Shown in pieces: positions 36,601 through 46,715 of a stretch of 64,000 bases of DNA. A program made the position numbers and the translations under genes. The number at the start of each line of letters is the position of its first letter. Position 1 is the stretch's first letter. Source of the stretch: Telopea speciosissima (lineage: Eukaryota; Streptophyta; Magnoliopsida; Proteales; Proteaceae); the NCBI RefSeq assembly GCF_018873765.1, contig NC_057922.1, positions 9,127,563 through 9,191,562 of the forward strand, in the 5' to 3' direction. The notes beneath the pieces are model-generated. The model was not told where the DNA came from. It searched no databases and saw only the letters and a program-made list of their open reading frames with translations.

Positions 36601-36879
36601 AAAAGTGTGGTACATAGTGGTTCCTTGATGAGTTTTTAACTGCCATCCTTCTATTCTGCTAATTGGTTTCTTTTTAACCACGCAGGTATTTTTCTTGGTG
36701 TTTCTTCTAACACCCGCTACCAGATTATAAACGGATTGGAAAGCCTGGTTGAAGCATCACCTTTAGCAAAGAGGGTCCCACCTCTTTCAATGGCATTCAC
36801 TGTTGGTGTGCGATTTGCCAATAATATTTACGGTGGTATGCAGTTTATTGACTGGGCGAAATTGAGTGGGGTGCAATAG
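30660..36879 (+). CDS. RETICULATA-RELATED protein (DUF3411 family), chloroplast
   Basis: Seven coding exons, 30660-31313, 31437-31535, 31925-32145, 32444-32513, 32757-32836, 34773-34837 and 36686-36879, join to 460 codons plus stop. The start is the ATG at 30660 (MAICSSSFRLSH); the GTG three codons upstream is not a plant start. Residues 1-80 look like a transit peptide. A Gly-rich linker occupies about 143-162, followed by an acidic patch. The conserved domain begins KEFGPVVKFVEVMKEAEARG and continues through LRNRMLADPSFLFKVG, IVIDSCCATFAEVQKRGKDF and VFEAERPGCRFTIQQRIATY to GGMQFIDWAKLSGVQ. Hydrophobic stretches (VVVDIALVAMLAPYA, GAVGFTCGIIGQGIANLIM) suggest membrane insertion. The family acts at the plastid envelope; Arabidopsis RE/RER mutants have reticulate, altered mesophyll. 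It resembles the longer RER1/RER2-like members; the exact paralogue is uncertain. Confidence 0.94.
32837..34772 (+). other. Intron 5 of the RETICULATA-RELATED gene
   Basis: This is a 1.9 kb intron. It contains a minus-strand Au-SINE fragment (33933-34047). Parts of 33070-33370 and 34370-34510 share AGATCTGAA-type words, which may be an old repeat. No second gene was seen. Confidence 0.7.
33933..34047 (-). mobile_element. Au-type SINE, 5'-truncated, minus strand
   Basis: Read on the minus strand it gives GGGAAACAGCCTCTCCGTG, GGTAAGGCTGCGTACATTAT, GACCCTCCCCAGG, GTGGTGGGAGCCTCATGCAC, TGGGTATGACC and a T tail. This matches the body of the SINE in ARF intron 4. The tRNA-like head is missing. Confidence 0.88.
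34838..36685 (+). other. Intron 6 of the RETICULATA-RELATED gene
   Basis: This intron holds a very G-rich tract at about 35389-35425. A repeat-like segment at 35612-35920 has ends CCATGGTTGTCAAGG and CATGACAACTATG, loosely related to the element at 43877-44008. No exon was recognised. Confidence 0.6.
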
Positions 36880-37919
36880 TAAGTCATCCTATATCTCTAT
36901 TAAATTATGCAGTTAAACAATAAGAATGTAGATAGAAGAAATATAAAAAATGTGTATCTCTGAACCTTATTCAGATGTGAGTTTTGCTCTGATGCTATTT
37001 CTCACTACTAACATTAGAGGGAGGAGCAGAGATGCAGTTCAATTTTGCATTTTGGGTTGTAACCTTTTATGGGGTCTTTTCTTTACTATTCTTTTTGAAT
37101 AATTGTTGGTAATAGCAAGGTTATTATTTGTTCTGCTTTTAGCTAGAAGTTTGCCTACAGAATTGCCTTCACCAGACCACTGGTACACACGGTAATTGTG
37201 CGACTCCCATGGTTAGCTAATCTGCTAGGTTTTCTCAGTTTGGTTAAACGCAAAATGTTCTCTTTCCTCATGGCCAAATTTTACTACATGGAAGGTTAAT
37301 GTGATAATTCTGACCACTGGACGGATATAGAACTGTTTGGAGGGGCCATGTGTCAAATTTCAAGAGACATTAACCAAATGCCTCTTACATGAGTATTAAA
37401 AAAGAAAAATACCTCTAATGGTTGAGTGCACTCTCTTGTATCTTCAGCCACAGGGTTTAAAAACATGGAATCAGGATCTGGATTGATCCCGGCCGATTCC
37501 GATCAGGATCGGTGTTAGAATGCCCTCTAGGGTTTTTCCGTACAAGGATCAACAAGCTAGATCCGCCGATCTGATTCCGATTCTTGAAATCCTATTCAGT
37601 CATCTATTTGTTTTTAAAATATCAAAGGAGTTTTGAGGGATCTCCATTGCTTTGTTTTCCCAATCAGCCAACAACACTATTAGGCCTGACATTTGGTATA
37701 AAGCCTACCTCCACAAAAATTGGCATTTACTGTGTGGGCTGTGCAGGAAATAAGTGCCCTATGGGAGGAGTTCTACATAGGTAGAGTGGTCTCAGGCTTT
37801 TTTATACGTACTTATTTGCTACTGCTGTTCTGATGCATGCCCTTACTGGTCTCAGTCTTGTTGATTTGGAATTTTACTTATCCTAATAAAAAAAAGGAGC
37901 AAAGGTCATTTTCCTTCCA
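36880..37919. other. 3' flank of the RETICULATA-RELATED gene
   Basis: The first part is probably 3' UTR. At 37450-37590 GATCC- and GATTCCGAT-rich words form a degenerate repeat. No gene was seen. Confidence 0.5.
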
Positions 37920-37927
37920 GGTAAAAC

Positions 37928-38933
37928 CTTAGTTAGTAAGTTCGGGAACGACAATTGAACGGGAACGGATATGTACGGCAATTAAACAGACTAGACGGTA
38001 ATAATACTTTTCAAAAATCCAGTTTCATAAAATGCATACGGTAATAATATGGTACGTGTTTAATACGGGTATAATATGGCATAGACGGTAATAATGCTTT
38101 TAAAAAAACGGACATATATTCATTATATAGCATGCATTCACCACCTAATAAACAAAATAATATCATGATTTTATGAACTAAAATAAACACAATAATATAA
38201 TATGTTATATAACATCTCTAAGATTATCATTTAACATACCAAAATATCAATAATCTAAAAGAAATGAATGTAGATTGTCTGAAAATGAGATGAGCAAGTT
38301 GATTACCTTATCATTAAATCATTCTTCCAACATTACATTTCTTTCTATCTACAATGAGATAACCATATATTTTTAACCAGATGTGTTCTTGTGAAGGGGG
38401 ATGAGTTCCCACTAATTAACCAACACAAGACAAGAGGGAGAGTTCCAGATATGGATCTCCACTGTACACATTAGCTACAAGAGACAGAAAAACAAGAATA
38501 AAATAGAATAGAGATTGAGCCGTTCTCGCCAATATCACACCAGATTCATTTGCTTCACTACCACCATCAAAGTTCAAAGACCAGAGAAACAAGAGGAGAG
38601 TACAAGACTTAAGTGCCGCTTTGTTGAACGGAGATGGCGAGGATGATTGGAGATGGAGGGCGGCTACTGTTGCCTGTTACGGTTGGATGTTCAACGCAAG
38701 TCGAAAGGGACGAAAGGGAAAGTGAAATCGTTTCCCTAAATTCTAATCTTTTTGGATAAATTTTTTAAAAAAAAAAACCCCGTATAATACGCGTATTATA
38801 CGAGTATAATACTCAATCGATTAAAAAATGCATTTTTTTTAATAAAAATATGGGAAAATATGAGAACGGGAGTATTATACGTTTAAAAATATGGGGACAC
38901 GTATAATACCCTTATTATACGCGAATTTACTAA
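37928..38933. mobile_element. 1.0 kb non-autonomous hAT-like DNA transposon
   Basis: It is bounded by the direct repeat GGTAAAAC at 37920-37927 and 38934-38941, an 8-bp target duplication as hAT elements make. The ends are inverted (CTTAGTTAGTAAGTTCG at the left; reverse complement of the right end TTAGTAAATTCGCG). The subterminal DNA is packed with short words such as GGTAATAATA, GTATAATAC and GTATTATAC. No transposase frame was found. Confidence 0.8.
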
Positions 38934-39032
38934 GGTAAAACAGGGCATAAAAAAGGGCTGGCTTGTCAGAAGTCCAATTCCTAGTTCACAATCAATAAGG
39001 GTTCATTGAACATTAAAATAATAAAAAATGAA

Positions 39033-39200
39033 AGGGAAAAAGTTCTCTGTCAGAGAGTGTGGCTTACGCCAGCACTCCCATGAGTCTATCTCTGTTCTTC
39101 CCATGTGAAAAGATACCTCTGCCCTCTTGTTTTAAGGAGGAGAGAGATAGACACATGGGAGAGTTGGTGTAGGCCACACTCCCGTATAGAAAACTGCTTC
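39033..39200. repeat. Foldback MITE-like element, family F1 (copy 5)
   Basis: The left arm GAGTGTGGCTTACGCCAGC and the right arm GTTGGTGTAGGCCACACTC pair. The outer ends are AAAAAGTTCTCTGTC and AGAAAACTGC. It directly adjoins the large foldback at 39205. Confidence 0.85.
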
Positions 39201-39204
39201 CCAA

Positions 39205-39222
39205 AATGAAAGCATCCACCTG

Positions 39223-39257
<35 letters not shown>

Positions 39258-39862
39258 TTTTTACTTCATTTGTTTTTTTTTCTTCAATTTTTTTATTTAA
39301 TTAATTTTTTATTTAACATTTCATCCTCATAGTTCTTCTTCGAACATATCATGGTTCTAAGTATCGGTATCTTATCGATATGTATCGATTTTGTTAGTCA
39401 CCGATACCGTGTCGATACCGTATCGATAGCACGGTACAGACAAGGGGTAAAATGGTTAGAAAACTCATTTTTAAGGAGATTTAGGGGTAATTTTGTCCGA
39501 TACAGTCAATCCAGGCCGATACCGTATCAATTTCGTATCTGTTTTGCAAGTTATCGATACCCGTTCTGATACCCCTAAATCTCTTTAAAAAAAAATTAGT
39601 TTTCTGACCATTTTACCCCTTGTTCGTACCATGCTATTGATATGGTATCGGTACAATATCGGCGACTAGCAAAACCGATATGTATCGCCCAATACAGGTG
39701 ATACGATACCGATACTTAGAATCATGATCTGTTTGTAGAAGAACGATAAAGATGAAATGTTGAATAAAAATTTAATTAAACAGAAAAATTGAAGAAAAAA
39801 AAAACGAATGGAGTAAAAAACGGGAGAGAGAAGAAGCAGGTGGGTGCTTTCATTTTTTACTA
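39205..39862. repeat. Large foldback element, about 0.65 kb
   Basis: The outer arms GAAAGCATCCACCTGCTTTT and AGCAGGTGGGTGCTTTC are inverted. Inside follow CT-rich and GAGAGA tracts, ACATTTCATCCTCATAG against GATGAAATGTTGAATAA, ATCATGGTTCTAAGTATCGG against CCGATACTTAGAATCATGAT, and TTTTACCCCT near the centre. Nearly the whole length can fold. The interior is full of CGATAC/GTATCG words. No protein frame was seen. Confidence 0.85.
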
Positions 39863-40290
39863 TTTTAATGACAAAAATAGTAAAAAATAGAAGAAGAATG
39901 GTAGGTTAAATAGATTAGCAAGTTACTAGGGGAAAAGAAAGGGTAATCTGGGTATTTAAAAACATGAGGGTAGAAGTAGATGTAAAAGTTTAAAAGCAGG
40001 TAGTTTCAGAAAAGAAGTTTAAGGTAGGATAGTTTTAGTAAATATAGGCTAAATGTACCCCAAGGGACTCAATTGGCAAAAGACCAACTCCTCAAATAAA
40101 AAGTCACGAGTTCAAATCACCTTGAGTCCTATTCCCCCCCCCCCCACCCCCCTATGAAAGCTCTCCAATTCCCAATAAAAAAAAAAAGATATAGGTTAAG
40201 TGTAGGGTAGTGATAGTAATTGCCCTTGGATGAAACAAAGATTTTTATTTTTTTGGTAATAGATGAAAGTCATGAAACAAAGAAGGAAAA
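39863..40290. other. Intergenic AT-rich stretch
   Basis: It contains a C-run near 40135-40151 and nothing recognisable as a gene. Confidence 0.6.
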
Positions 40291-40434
40291 TTATCGCCCC
40301 CAGTACTGGGGGCGGTCCTGTGAGCATCGTGCAGCGCAACACTATCCATGTGTGCATGGTGGCCCCACCATGCATACATGGATCGTGCTGCACCGCACGA
40401 TACGCACAGGACCCCCCAGTACTGGGGGCGATAA
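40291..40434. repeat. Near-perfect 144-bp GC-rich hairpin
   Basis: The left arm (TTATCGCCCCCAGTACTGGG, GGTCCTGTG, ATCGTGC, ATCCATGT, TGCATGGTGG) is matched by the right arm with few mismatches and almost no loop. Each terminus contains the 16-bp self-palindrome CCCCCAGTACTGGGGG. The overlapping open frames on both strands are shadows of the palindrome. Confidence 0.92.
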
Positions 40435-41560
40435 AGATCCAACAAGGAAAGAGAAAAAGAGAGAGAGAGAGGGCATTTGTATAAGAATTTTCCTCCTTTT
40501 TCTGTAAATCCTTAGTCCTCTTCCACAAGGAAAACGATAACATCAAATGGCAAATGTTAAAGAAGATTGCTTTCTTAATTGATGATTCCATTAAATTCAG
40601 AATGATTTTTTATTTGAAAGTTGAAACCAATGATAGGTAGTCAAGGGAATCCCCTATATTTTTTTTGTTTTGGTAGAAGGGAATCAAATCATCAATCCCC
40701 TATATTGGCAACAATAGAAATTGAACAGGTTTCATTACTTTCATTATGTTCTTAAATCACTTTATTTATTTATTTTTTCGGCTTTATAAGATCCATTATA
40801 AGTAGAAGTGGTTTTGGTTGATGGATGAGTCTCAAACTTTCTCCTTTTATCTTCTCTTTCCTTTTTCAATATTACATAAGATAAGAGCTAGTGGGGAGTT
40901 AACAATTAAACCAACCACGTTAGTTTTGGTATAAAATAGTATCTTTTGGCAATTACAAGAAGCCAAAGATTAGAATCTGGTCCTATTGATTGATTGTTCC
41001 ATGTGGTTTTATCAATATTATTATCTATGCATGATTCATTACTTATTGATAAAGTGCCCATTGTGTCACCAAGTGCAAATTAACCACATTATTAGTGAAA
41101 AAAGAGAACTCATCCTTGGACCTTGGTGGGCCTTTTTGGTTAAAAAAAACTAAAAATTTTAAAGCCCATGTGTAACAGTGTAAGATAATGAACATGATTC
41201 AATGTATGAGGGAATAAAGGTTAGTTGTTGTGAAATTGTGATTTCATATTCCAACCATTGGATGAGTGAAAGGCCAAAACATGCTTTGAATTATAACCTT
41301 TTCTGAGTTCTTTTTTGGTGCAATGCCTAGGTTTGATTCTTGCTTTTTGTCAAACACTTAACTTTGTTTTAGGGTGCTAAATAAAATACTCTATTTTGGG
41401 GGGCCAAATGGGATGCAAGATTTCTTGCTTAAGTAAATAAGAAACATACTAGCAACCCAAGGAAGGAGTTTGATGAGAAACTATAGTTCTTTACCATTGG
41501 GGATCCCTCATGGAATCAATCATTTGGTTGAAGGAGGCATATCATTATTAGGGGAAAAAA
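40435..41560. other. Intergenic AT-rich stretch
   Basis: No gene, repeat pair or RNA gene was recognised. Confidence 0.6.
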
Positions 41561-41840
41561 CTGTGCTTGGTTGCGTGGTTCCTGCATCCAAATTCAGGAG
41601 CATGCGAAATTATCGTCCTACCCCCATGAAATAAAAAATTCCATCCATGTTGATTCTCCTGCGCTCTCTGTCATTAGTCTCTGTGCTGGTGCAAAGGCCA
41701 CGCAACCAAGATCTCCTCCTCTTATTATTATTACAAAAATAATAATACATGATGGGTTAAACAGCAGCTTTGATGTATTGTGTTTGGATTCTTAGGTTCT
41801 TAGCTTAACCATGCGACCAAGTAGAGATCTCTTGCCCTAT
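41561..41840. repeat. Foldback-type element, family F4 (copy 3, rearranged)
   Basis: TGCTTGGTTGCGTGGTT near the left pairs with CCACGCAACCAAGATC at 41700-41715. A second right-end-like piece, ACCATGCGACCAAGTAGAGA, lies near 41809. The words match the ends of the element at 10800-10962. Confidence 0.65.
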
Positions 41841-42106
41841 AATCTTATGATTTACCAAATTAAAAAGAAGGGAAAAGATTCTCTCAGCCACTGCAGTTGG
41901 GTAAGTTAACACTCTCCTCGTCCTCATATAAAATAACTTTAATGCCCTCCCATCTACGATACCATTTTGTTGGATCTTATTGGTGCATTCCCTTATACTA
42001 CTTTCTCAGAGAAACATGTCCCTTATTATATTAGAGTTATTAATAGTAGCTGATCTAGCCTCAACTCAAGGTTTGCTGATACCACAAGTTCACAAAATAG
42101 AGAAAA

Positions 42107-42298
42107 GGATCTTATCCGGCCGTGGCGAGAGCTGCACCTATGCAGCATCACTAAATGACAAGAAAAATAGGGTTAAGGTAATTATTTTATAAGTGGGTCT
42201 CACCTAGGCCCCACATGTGAAATGACCACCTCCCCCTGTATTCAGGGTGGGTTTTGGTGCTGCACAGTGCAGCTGCCACCACAGCTGCACAAGATCCA
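42107..42298. repeat. Foldback MITE-like element, family F3 (single unit)
   Basis: The left end GGATCTTATCCGGCCGTGG pairs with the right end, reverse complement GGATCTTGTGCAGCTGTGG. The core CCCCACATGTGAAATGACC is as in the dimer at 7415-7790. It adjoins the 5' flank of the TNL relic. Confidence 0.85.
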
Positions 42299-42790
42299 AG
42301 AGAGCATTAGCGCGTTCACTTTACTTTCCCCCTGTTCGCCATTTTTTTTCCTTCCTCGGTAGTCCGCACAGAAGCAGGAAACAAGACTTCCAATTTCTCC
42401 ATTAATCAAATACATTCTTCAATCTATGCAAATCAAGAGAGAGAAAGACCGAGCTCTTTAACAAATTCATTGTCGCATCTCTCTATCTGCAACTGCAATT
42501 AATTAATAATATTCATGGAGGAGGAGGAGGTTGGATCTTCAGACAACTATGATATGATGTGTTTATCAACTTCAGAGGAGAAGACACTCGCAGTATCTTC
42601 GTTAGCCACCTTTACAGTGCTCTAAAGGATTGTGGAATCCATGCTTTCATGGATAGCAAAGATCTGAGCAGAAAGGAGAATATATCAGAACCCATTAATT
42701 TCAGAGGAATCTACTTTGGAGGAACCTACTTGGGAGGTTTCTACATCTGAGTGTAGAAACCTACTTCGGAGGAACCCTTGCGGACGAAGA
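42299..42790 (+). pseudogene. TNL relic: promoter plus TIR start fused to a TNL 3' end
   Basis: The flank 42330-42524 matches the flanks of both larger TNL genes (TGTTCGCCATT, CACAGAAGCAGG, CTCTCTATCTGCAACT). The ATG at 42525 opens a TIR start. After the words for SDNYD, a 5-bp insertion breaks the frame before FINFRGEDTR. TIR homology runs to about 42681 (the codons for the RKEN region). There it jumps into sequence like the C-terminal tail of TNL2 (GAATCTAC, GGAACCTACTT words). The NB-ARC, LRR and C-terminal domains are missing. It looks like an internal deletion of a whole TNL. It cannot encode a resistance receptor; a tiny TIR peptide is unlikely. Confidence 0.85.
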
Positions 42791-43560
42791 AAACATTGTT
42801 TGAGCTGAAGATTACACATTTTTACATTCTTCTATCTCCATTGAAGTATAAGTTGCACAACTTTTTTTTTTTTTTTTTGTTTTTTTGGTAAGCTAATTTA
42901 TTATCGAGGGAACGAAGTTCCAATAGAGTCACAAAACAAAGACATGGAAATGCAAGGGGGAGGGGAGTCAAACCAAACACAGGAAGATCGATCAAAAGCG
43001 CCAACAGCTGCGAGACGATCTGCCACCGCGTTAGCTTCTCTAAAGGTGTGCTGAAAGATGACCACATCAGAGGTTCCGCAAAGGCTCCAACAATCCGAAA
43101 TGATATGAGAAATATTCCAAGGAATGGAATCAGACTGCCGATTCAGAATGTTGACAATAACCAGATTATCACTTTCAATGACTAGCAGTTAGATATGATG
43201 ATTGGCCGCCATTAGAAGTGCATGACGGACAGTGCAAGCTTCCGCAAAGATTGCAAGGTTCCAGCCAATAGCCTTCGAAAAACCAAAATTAAAGTATGCA
43301 GTAGATGATCTACAAACTCCGCCTATAGCAACCCGACCAGGATTTCCCAAGCTAGCACCATCCACATTGATTTTAATGAAAAATCAAGTAGTCATAGCAG
43401 ATACTTAAATTTTTACAACACTTTGATCAAAAAATGTTAACTGGAGGGGAACTATTTTGACTAAGTTTGTCATACCAAATTTTATTTTGAGCAACTGGAT
43501 TGGTAAGTTTAGGGGTGCATGTTTAGCCCTGTTGAGCTCGAATAGTACATGGGAGAACAT
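42791..43560. repeat. Duplicated segment, copy A, split by a LINE insertion
   Basis: 42803-42861 and 43391-43555 match 54488-54740 closely (GAGCTGAAGATTACACAT, CTTAAATTTTTACAACACTT, GTTAACTG.AGGGGAAC, GGGGTGCATGTTTAGCCC). In the other copy these two parts are adjacent, so the LINE piece between them was added in this copy. The other copy lies upstream of TNL2. Confidence 0.85.
42863..43390 (-). mobile_element. LINE 3' end with RNase H domain, minus strand
   Basis: It starts on the plus strand with a T-run (poly-A of the minus-strand element). The minus strand reads INVDGASLGNPGRVAIGGV, then AEACTVRHALLMAANH, a stop, and IESDNLVIVNILNRQSDS. These are the Asp, Glu and Asp blocks of the LINE-type RNase H domain. 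In-frame stops show it is dead. The insertion replaced about 30 bp of the duplicated segment. Confidence 0.85.
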
Positions 43561-44991
43561 TCCCTGTTCAACAACTAGGATAGTTGTGGGTGAGAGACCC
43601 AGGGTTGAGAAAGCCCATCCCCCTATCCCCTTCTTCTTCTATCTTCTCTTCTCATCTCTTCCCTACTCAATATACATTGTTGTGTTGTTTCTGTGATTAC
43701 AATAAGCTATTGTGAAGATACCCATTGAAGACCAAATTCACTTTCCAATCATCTTTAAGGTTTACTGTTCTTGCACATCATTAATAGATCCTTATCGTGT
43801 TGATCCAGATTGCAATTGATCTCTCACTGGTATCTCTTTGGTTCGAGGTTGACTTTTGTATTACACATTTTTCTGCATAGTTATCAAGACGGCAAAGCGA
43901 CCAAGGCATCAGAGATGATCCAAAATCAAATAAACACCAATAAGGCGGACCAAGGCGTGCAAGGCGCCCAAGTAACCTGGATGCCTAGGCATCGTCTTGA
44001 TAACTATATTTTTTTGCATGATAAAAAATTATGACTATCTTTTTGCTTTTGAGAGTGTTGCACTTGATCCTTAGGACTAGGAGGCCCCAAAATGGAAGGA
44101 GAGTTGAATCTTCATTTTTTATTAGTAAATAAAATACATTGTGCTTTCTAATGATTGATGCAAGGAATAAGCCAGAGTTTCTCTTTTCATTCTACTGTAT
44201 ATGTGGAATAATTATTCACTGTAATAAATCATACAATATTATATGTGAAACAAGTTTAAAAAATTCAGAATCAGGTATGGGATCAGTCTCTATCGAGTCC
44301 GTACCAAAAATAAAATTCAAGTATAAAATATCATGCATAAAAAGAAAAAAAAAAATTATTTATTAATCAAATTCGATTTTGATGAACCCAATAGTTAGAA
44401 GAAAATATCTAAGAGAAATTTTCTAGGAAACAAGAGGAATTGGGCATCTTTTACTTTTTTCCTGCTTGTCTCCAACGTTTCTCACACGTCTCTTAATTCA
44501 AGTCTCATCTATGAAGAAGTTCCTACAAATAACGTGGTGGAACCTATTTTTCAAATGTAAGTTGGAAGGAAAGTTCGAAAAATGGTATTGGACTAATGGT
44601 GCAAAATGAACTTAGGAAGTTTTTTTTTTTTTTTTTTTGTTAATGGTATTAACTTCTTCAATTCTTATCAAGTCAATAAAATGGTAGACATGCATAAAAA
44701 ATCCTATTTTATACTGTGATGACCAATTAAAAGTAATAGTTTCTATGGTATCATTAATCTAGTTCCATTATAAAAATGAAAATTCTAAACAAAATGGTAC
44801 ATCTCCTCACAAGCCCATTAATAAAATCTATGGTCAATTCACAAGGCTAAATATATTGGCTAGAGAAAATGTTGTGTGGGGCTGGGGAAGGCCACGCCTA
44901 GACACACCCCGCCCTCCCAGATGCCAGCTTGATCGTATATTCTCATTGACTGTTGCATACGTGTAGCCCCATGCCTAGATGCATCCTATTC
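43561..44991. other. Intergenic stretch between the TNL relic and TNL1
   Basis: 43561-43840 may be an old LTR fragment (pyrimidine-rich, ending near CACTGGTATC), but this is weak. A small foldback lies at 43877-44008. The rest is AT-rich. At 44880-44990 GC-rich words (GCCACGCCTAGACACACCCC and CCATGCCTAGATGCATCC) look like another worn foldback. Confidence 0.5.
43877..44008. repeat. Small foldback element with ATAGTTATCAAGACG ends
   Basis: ATAGTTATCAAGACG at the left is reverse-complemented as CGTCTTGATAACTAT at the right. The interior has GGCAAAGCGACC and CAAGGCG words. Confidence 0.8.
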
Positions 44992-45180
44992 GGATCCAAA
45001 TCGTCTACGGCGCCCTGCCCGTAGTGGCCTGAGCAGCGTACAGACAGGGCATGTTGCAATGATCGTCTTACCCCTACCCGAGCGCCTTGCCCGAATGGGA
45101 GTAAAGTGGTCATGGCGTTGCACCCTGTTTGTGCGCCGCTCAGGCCGCTACGGGCAGGGCACCGTAGACGATATGGATCC
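44992..45180. repeat. 189-bp foldback element, family F9 (copy 1)
   Basis: The ends GGATCCAAATCGTCTACGG and CCGTAGACGATATGGATCC are inverted. The arms continue with GCCCTGCCCGTAG and GGCCTGAGC. The core GCGCCTTGCCCGAATGGGAG is shared with the insertion in the TNL1 C-terminus. Confidence 0.88.
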
Positions 45181-45274
45181 GTCCCACCCTTCGAATTGTC
45201 TGTTTTTGCGTGAATTCAAGTTATTTATCACCCTTTACCTCAAAAAAAAAAATTTATTTATCACCCAAATTTTT

Positions 45275-46715
45275 GGGTTTTTTTTATAAATGTCCCCTCA
45301 AAAATGGTCATTTGTGTAAATGCCCTCTACAACTTTTCTAATTGTTAATTCTCCCTTACTTTCAAAACATTGTAACACTTTTGTCCAGTCCATTAATTTA
45401 GGACATTAGAAACTAGTTTTAGGGAATCTAATGACCAAAATGCCCTTACAACAAAAACCCATCAAAATTAAAGAAAAAAGTGACCAAATTGCCCTCATCT
45501 TCCCCAAATGGTTTAGGGTTTGAAACTGAATCAAATCCTATCCTATTAGGAGAAGATGAATCTAGACATTCTCCCAAGTATCTGCATCTATAGTGAGGAG
45601 GAATTAGAACATGTTTACCGGTTCTGTTAAACATACAAGGATATGTATGTTGATTATCCCCGTTCGCAGGTAATCTATGGAAGGCAAATTGCAGTTTCTT
45701 CACATTGTAGGAAACAACACCTAATGGTTTGGATACCCAATGAAGAGAACCCCTGTAAAAATTTGATGGACCTGCTAATGAAAATTTTCATTGCCACTAA
45801 GCATATGTCTGACATCGTACAACTTCGATCTCCATTTGAAGGTTTCTGAAGATAATGTCTATTTCCAGACCTTTCTTCCGATTGACCAATACCGTCACAA
45901 TGAAGATGGGGGTTTCAGAGTTTTCATAGAGGAATACAAAGCCTGTGACAAGAAATTTGCTTTGCCCATCTGACGGTGCTTTCCCAAATGGTCGTCGATG
46001 CCGAGGGAGATGTAGTTACTCCTCTGTGATTGGATTATATACAATGTAGGATCCTAGTCTATAACGAGAAAGGACTAATCCATTCAACAGATTTGCTACG
46101 CCAAGGACATGAAGAGGAAGAGAAGAAGAGGGTTTTTTCTCTAATACCAATAGGGTTTTCAAGAAGGGGAAAAGTAAAGAACTTAACTCGTTTGAAGTTA
46201 GTGTGGAAGAAAGCTAGGAGAACAAGATTTCGGAACTGATAGTCCTTGATAAAAGAGGGGTCGGTTACCAGACGAAGCCAATTCTTCGATACAGACTGAA
46301 ACGGGTGACTGATTGCCATGGCAGTCGCAGAAGGATGCCTCTGATCAAAACTCCAATGATGGATGATGGATGGGGGAGGGCTACAGGAAGAATCATAGGA
46401 AATTGTAACTTCAATTTTGGAGGTTTGACTTTAGGGTTCATCTTCCCCAAATGGGTTAAGGTTTGATTCAGTTTCAAACCCTAAACCATTTGGGGGAAGA
46501 TGAGGGCAATTTGGTTACTTTAATTTTAATGGGTTTTTGTCACAAGGGCATTTTAGTCATTAGATTTCCTGAAACTAACCTCTAACGTCTTAAACTAATG
46601 GACTGAATCAAAGTGCTTCAATGTTTTAAAAGTAAAGGGAGTTTACAATTAGAAAAATTGTAAGGAAACATTTAGATAAATGGGCATTTTCAGGGGGGCA
46701 TTTGTAAAAAATCCC
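45275..46715. mobile_element. Mutator-like element with long inverted ends and a captured F-box fragment
   Basis: Inverted ends of roughly 230-270 bp (about 45275-45540 and 46445-46715) share GACCAAATTGCCCTCATCTT, CCCCAAATGG and GGTTTAGGGTTTGAAACTG. A candidate 8-9 bp flanking duplication (AAATTTTT and AAATTCTTT) is imperfect. Between the ends lies a minus-strand gene fragment, not transposase: GILLRLPWQSVTRF, a one-base shift, then QSVSKNWLRLVTDPSFIKDY, the core of an F-box. The architecture is that of a Pack-MULE. The right end stops about 240 bp before the TNL1 start codon. Confidence 0.8.
45600..46390 (-). pseudogene. Captured, frameshifted F-box protein gene fragment
   Basis: The minus strand encodes an F-box (ILLRLPWQSVTRF and SVSKNWLRLVTDPSFIKDY), then about 60 residues of open frame to a stop near 46059. 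Downstream pieces in shifted frames resemble the YNPIT.E and PFGK.PSDGQSKF blocks of F-box-associated domains. At least one frameshift and several stops break it. F-box proteins are substrate adaptors of SCF ubiquitin ligases; this copy cannot make one. Confidence 0.75.

Noticed and set aside
40196-40591. Open frames of 66-131 codons on both strands
   Set aside because: They are produced by the near-perfect palindrome at 40291-40434 and have no family resemblance.
43561-43840. Possible solo LTR ending near CACTGGTATC
   Set aside because: The primer-binding-site-like word is short, and no second LTR, clear TG..CA ends or target duplication were found.
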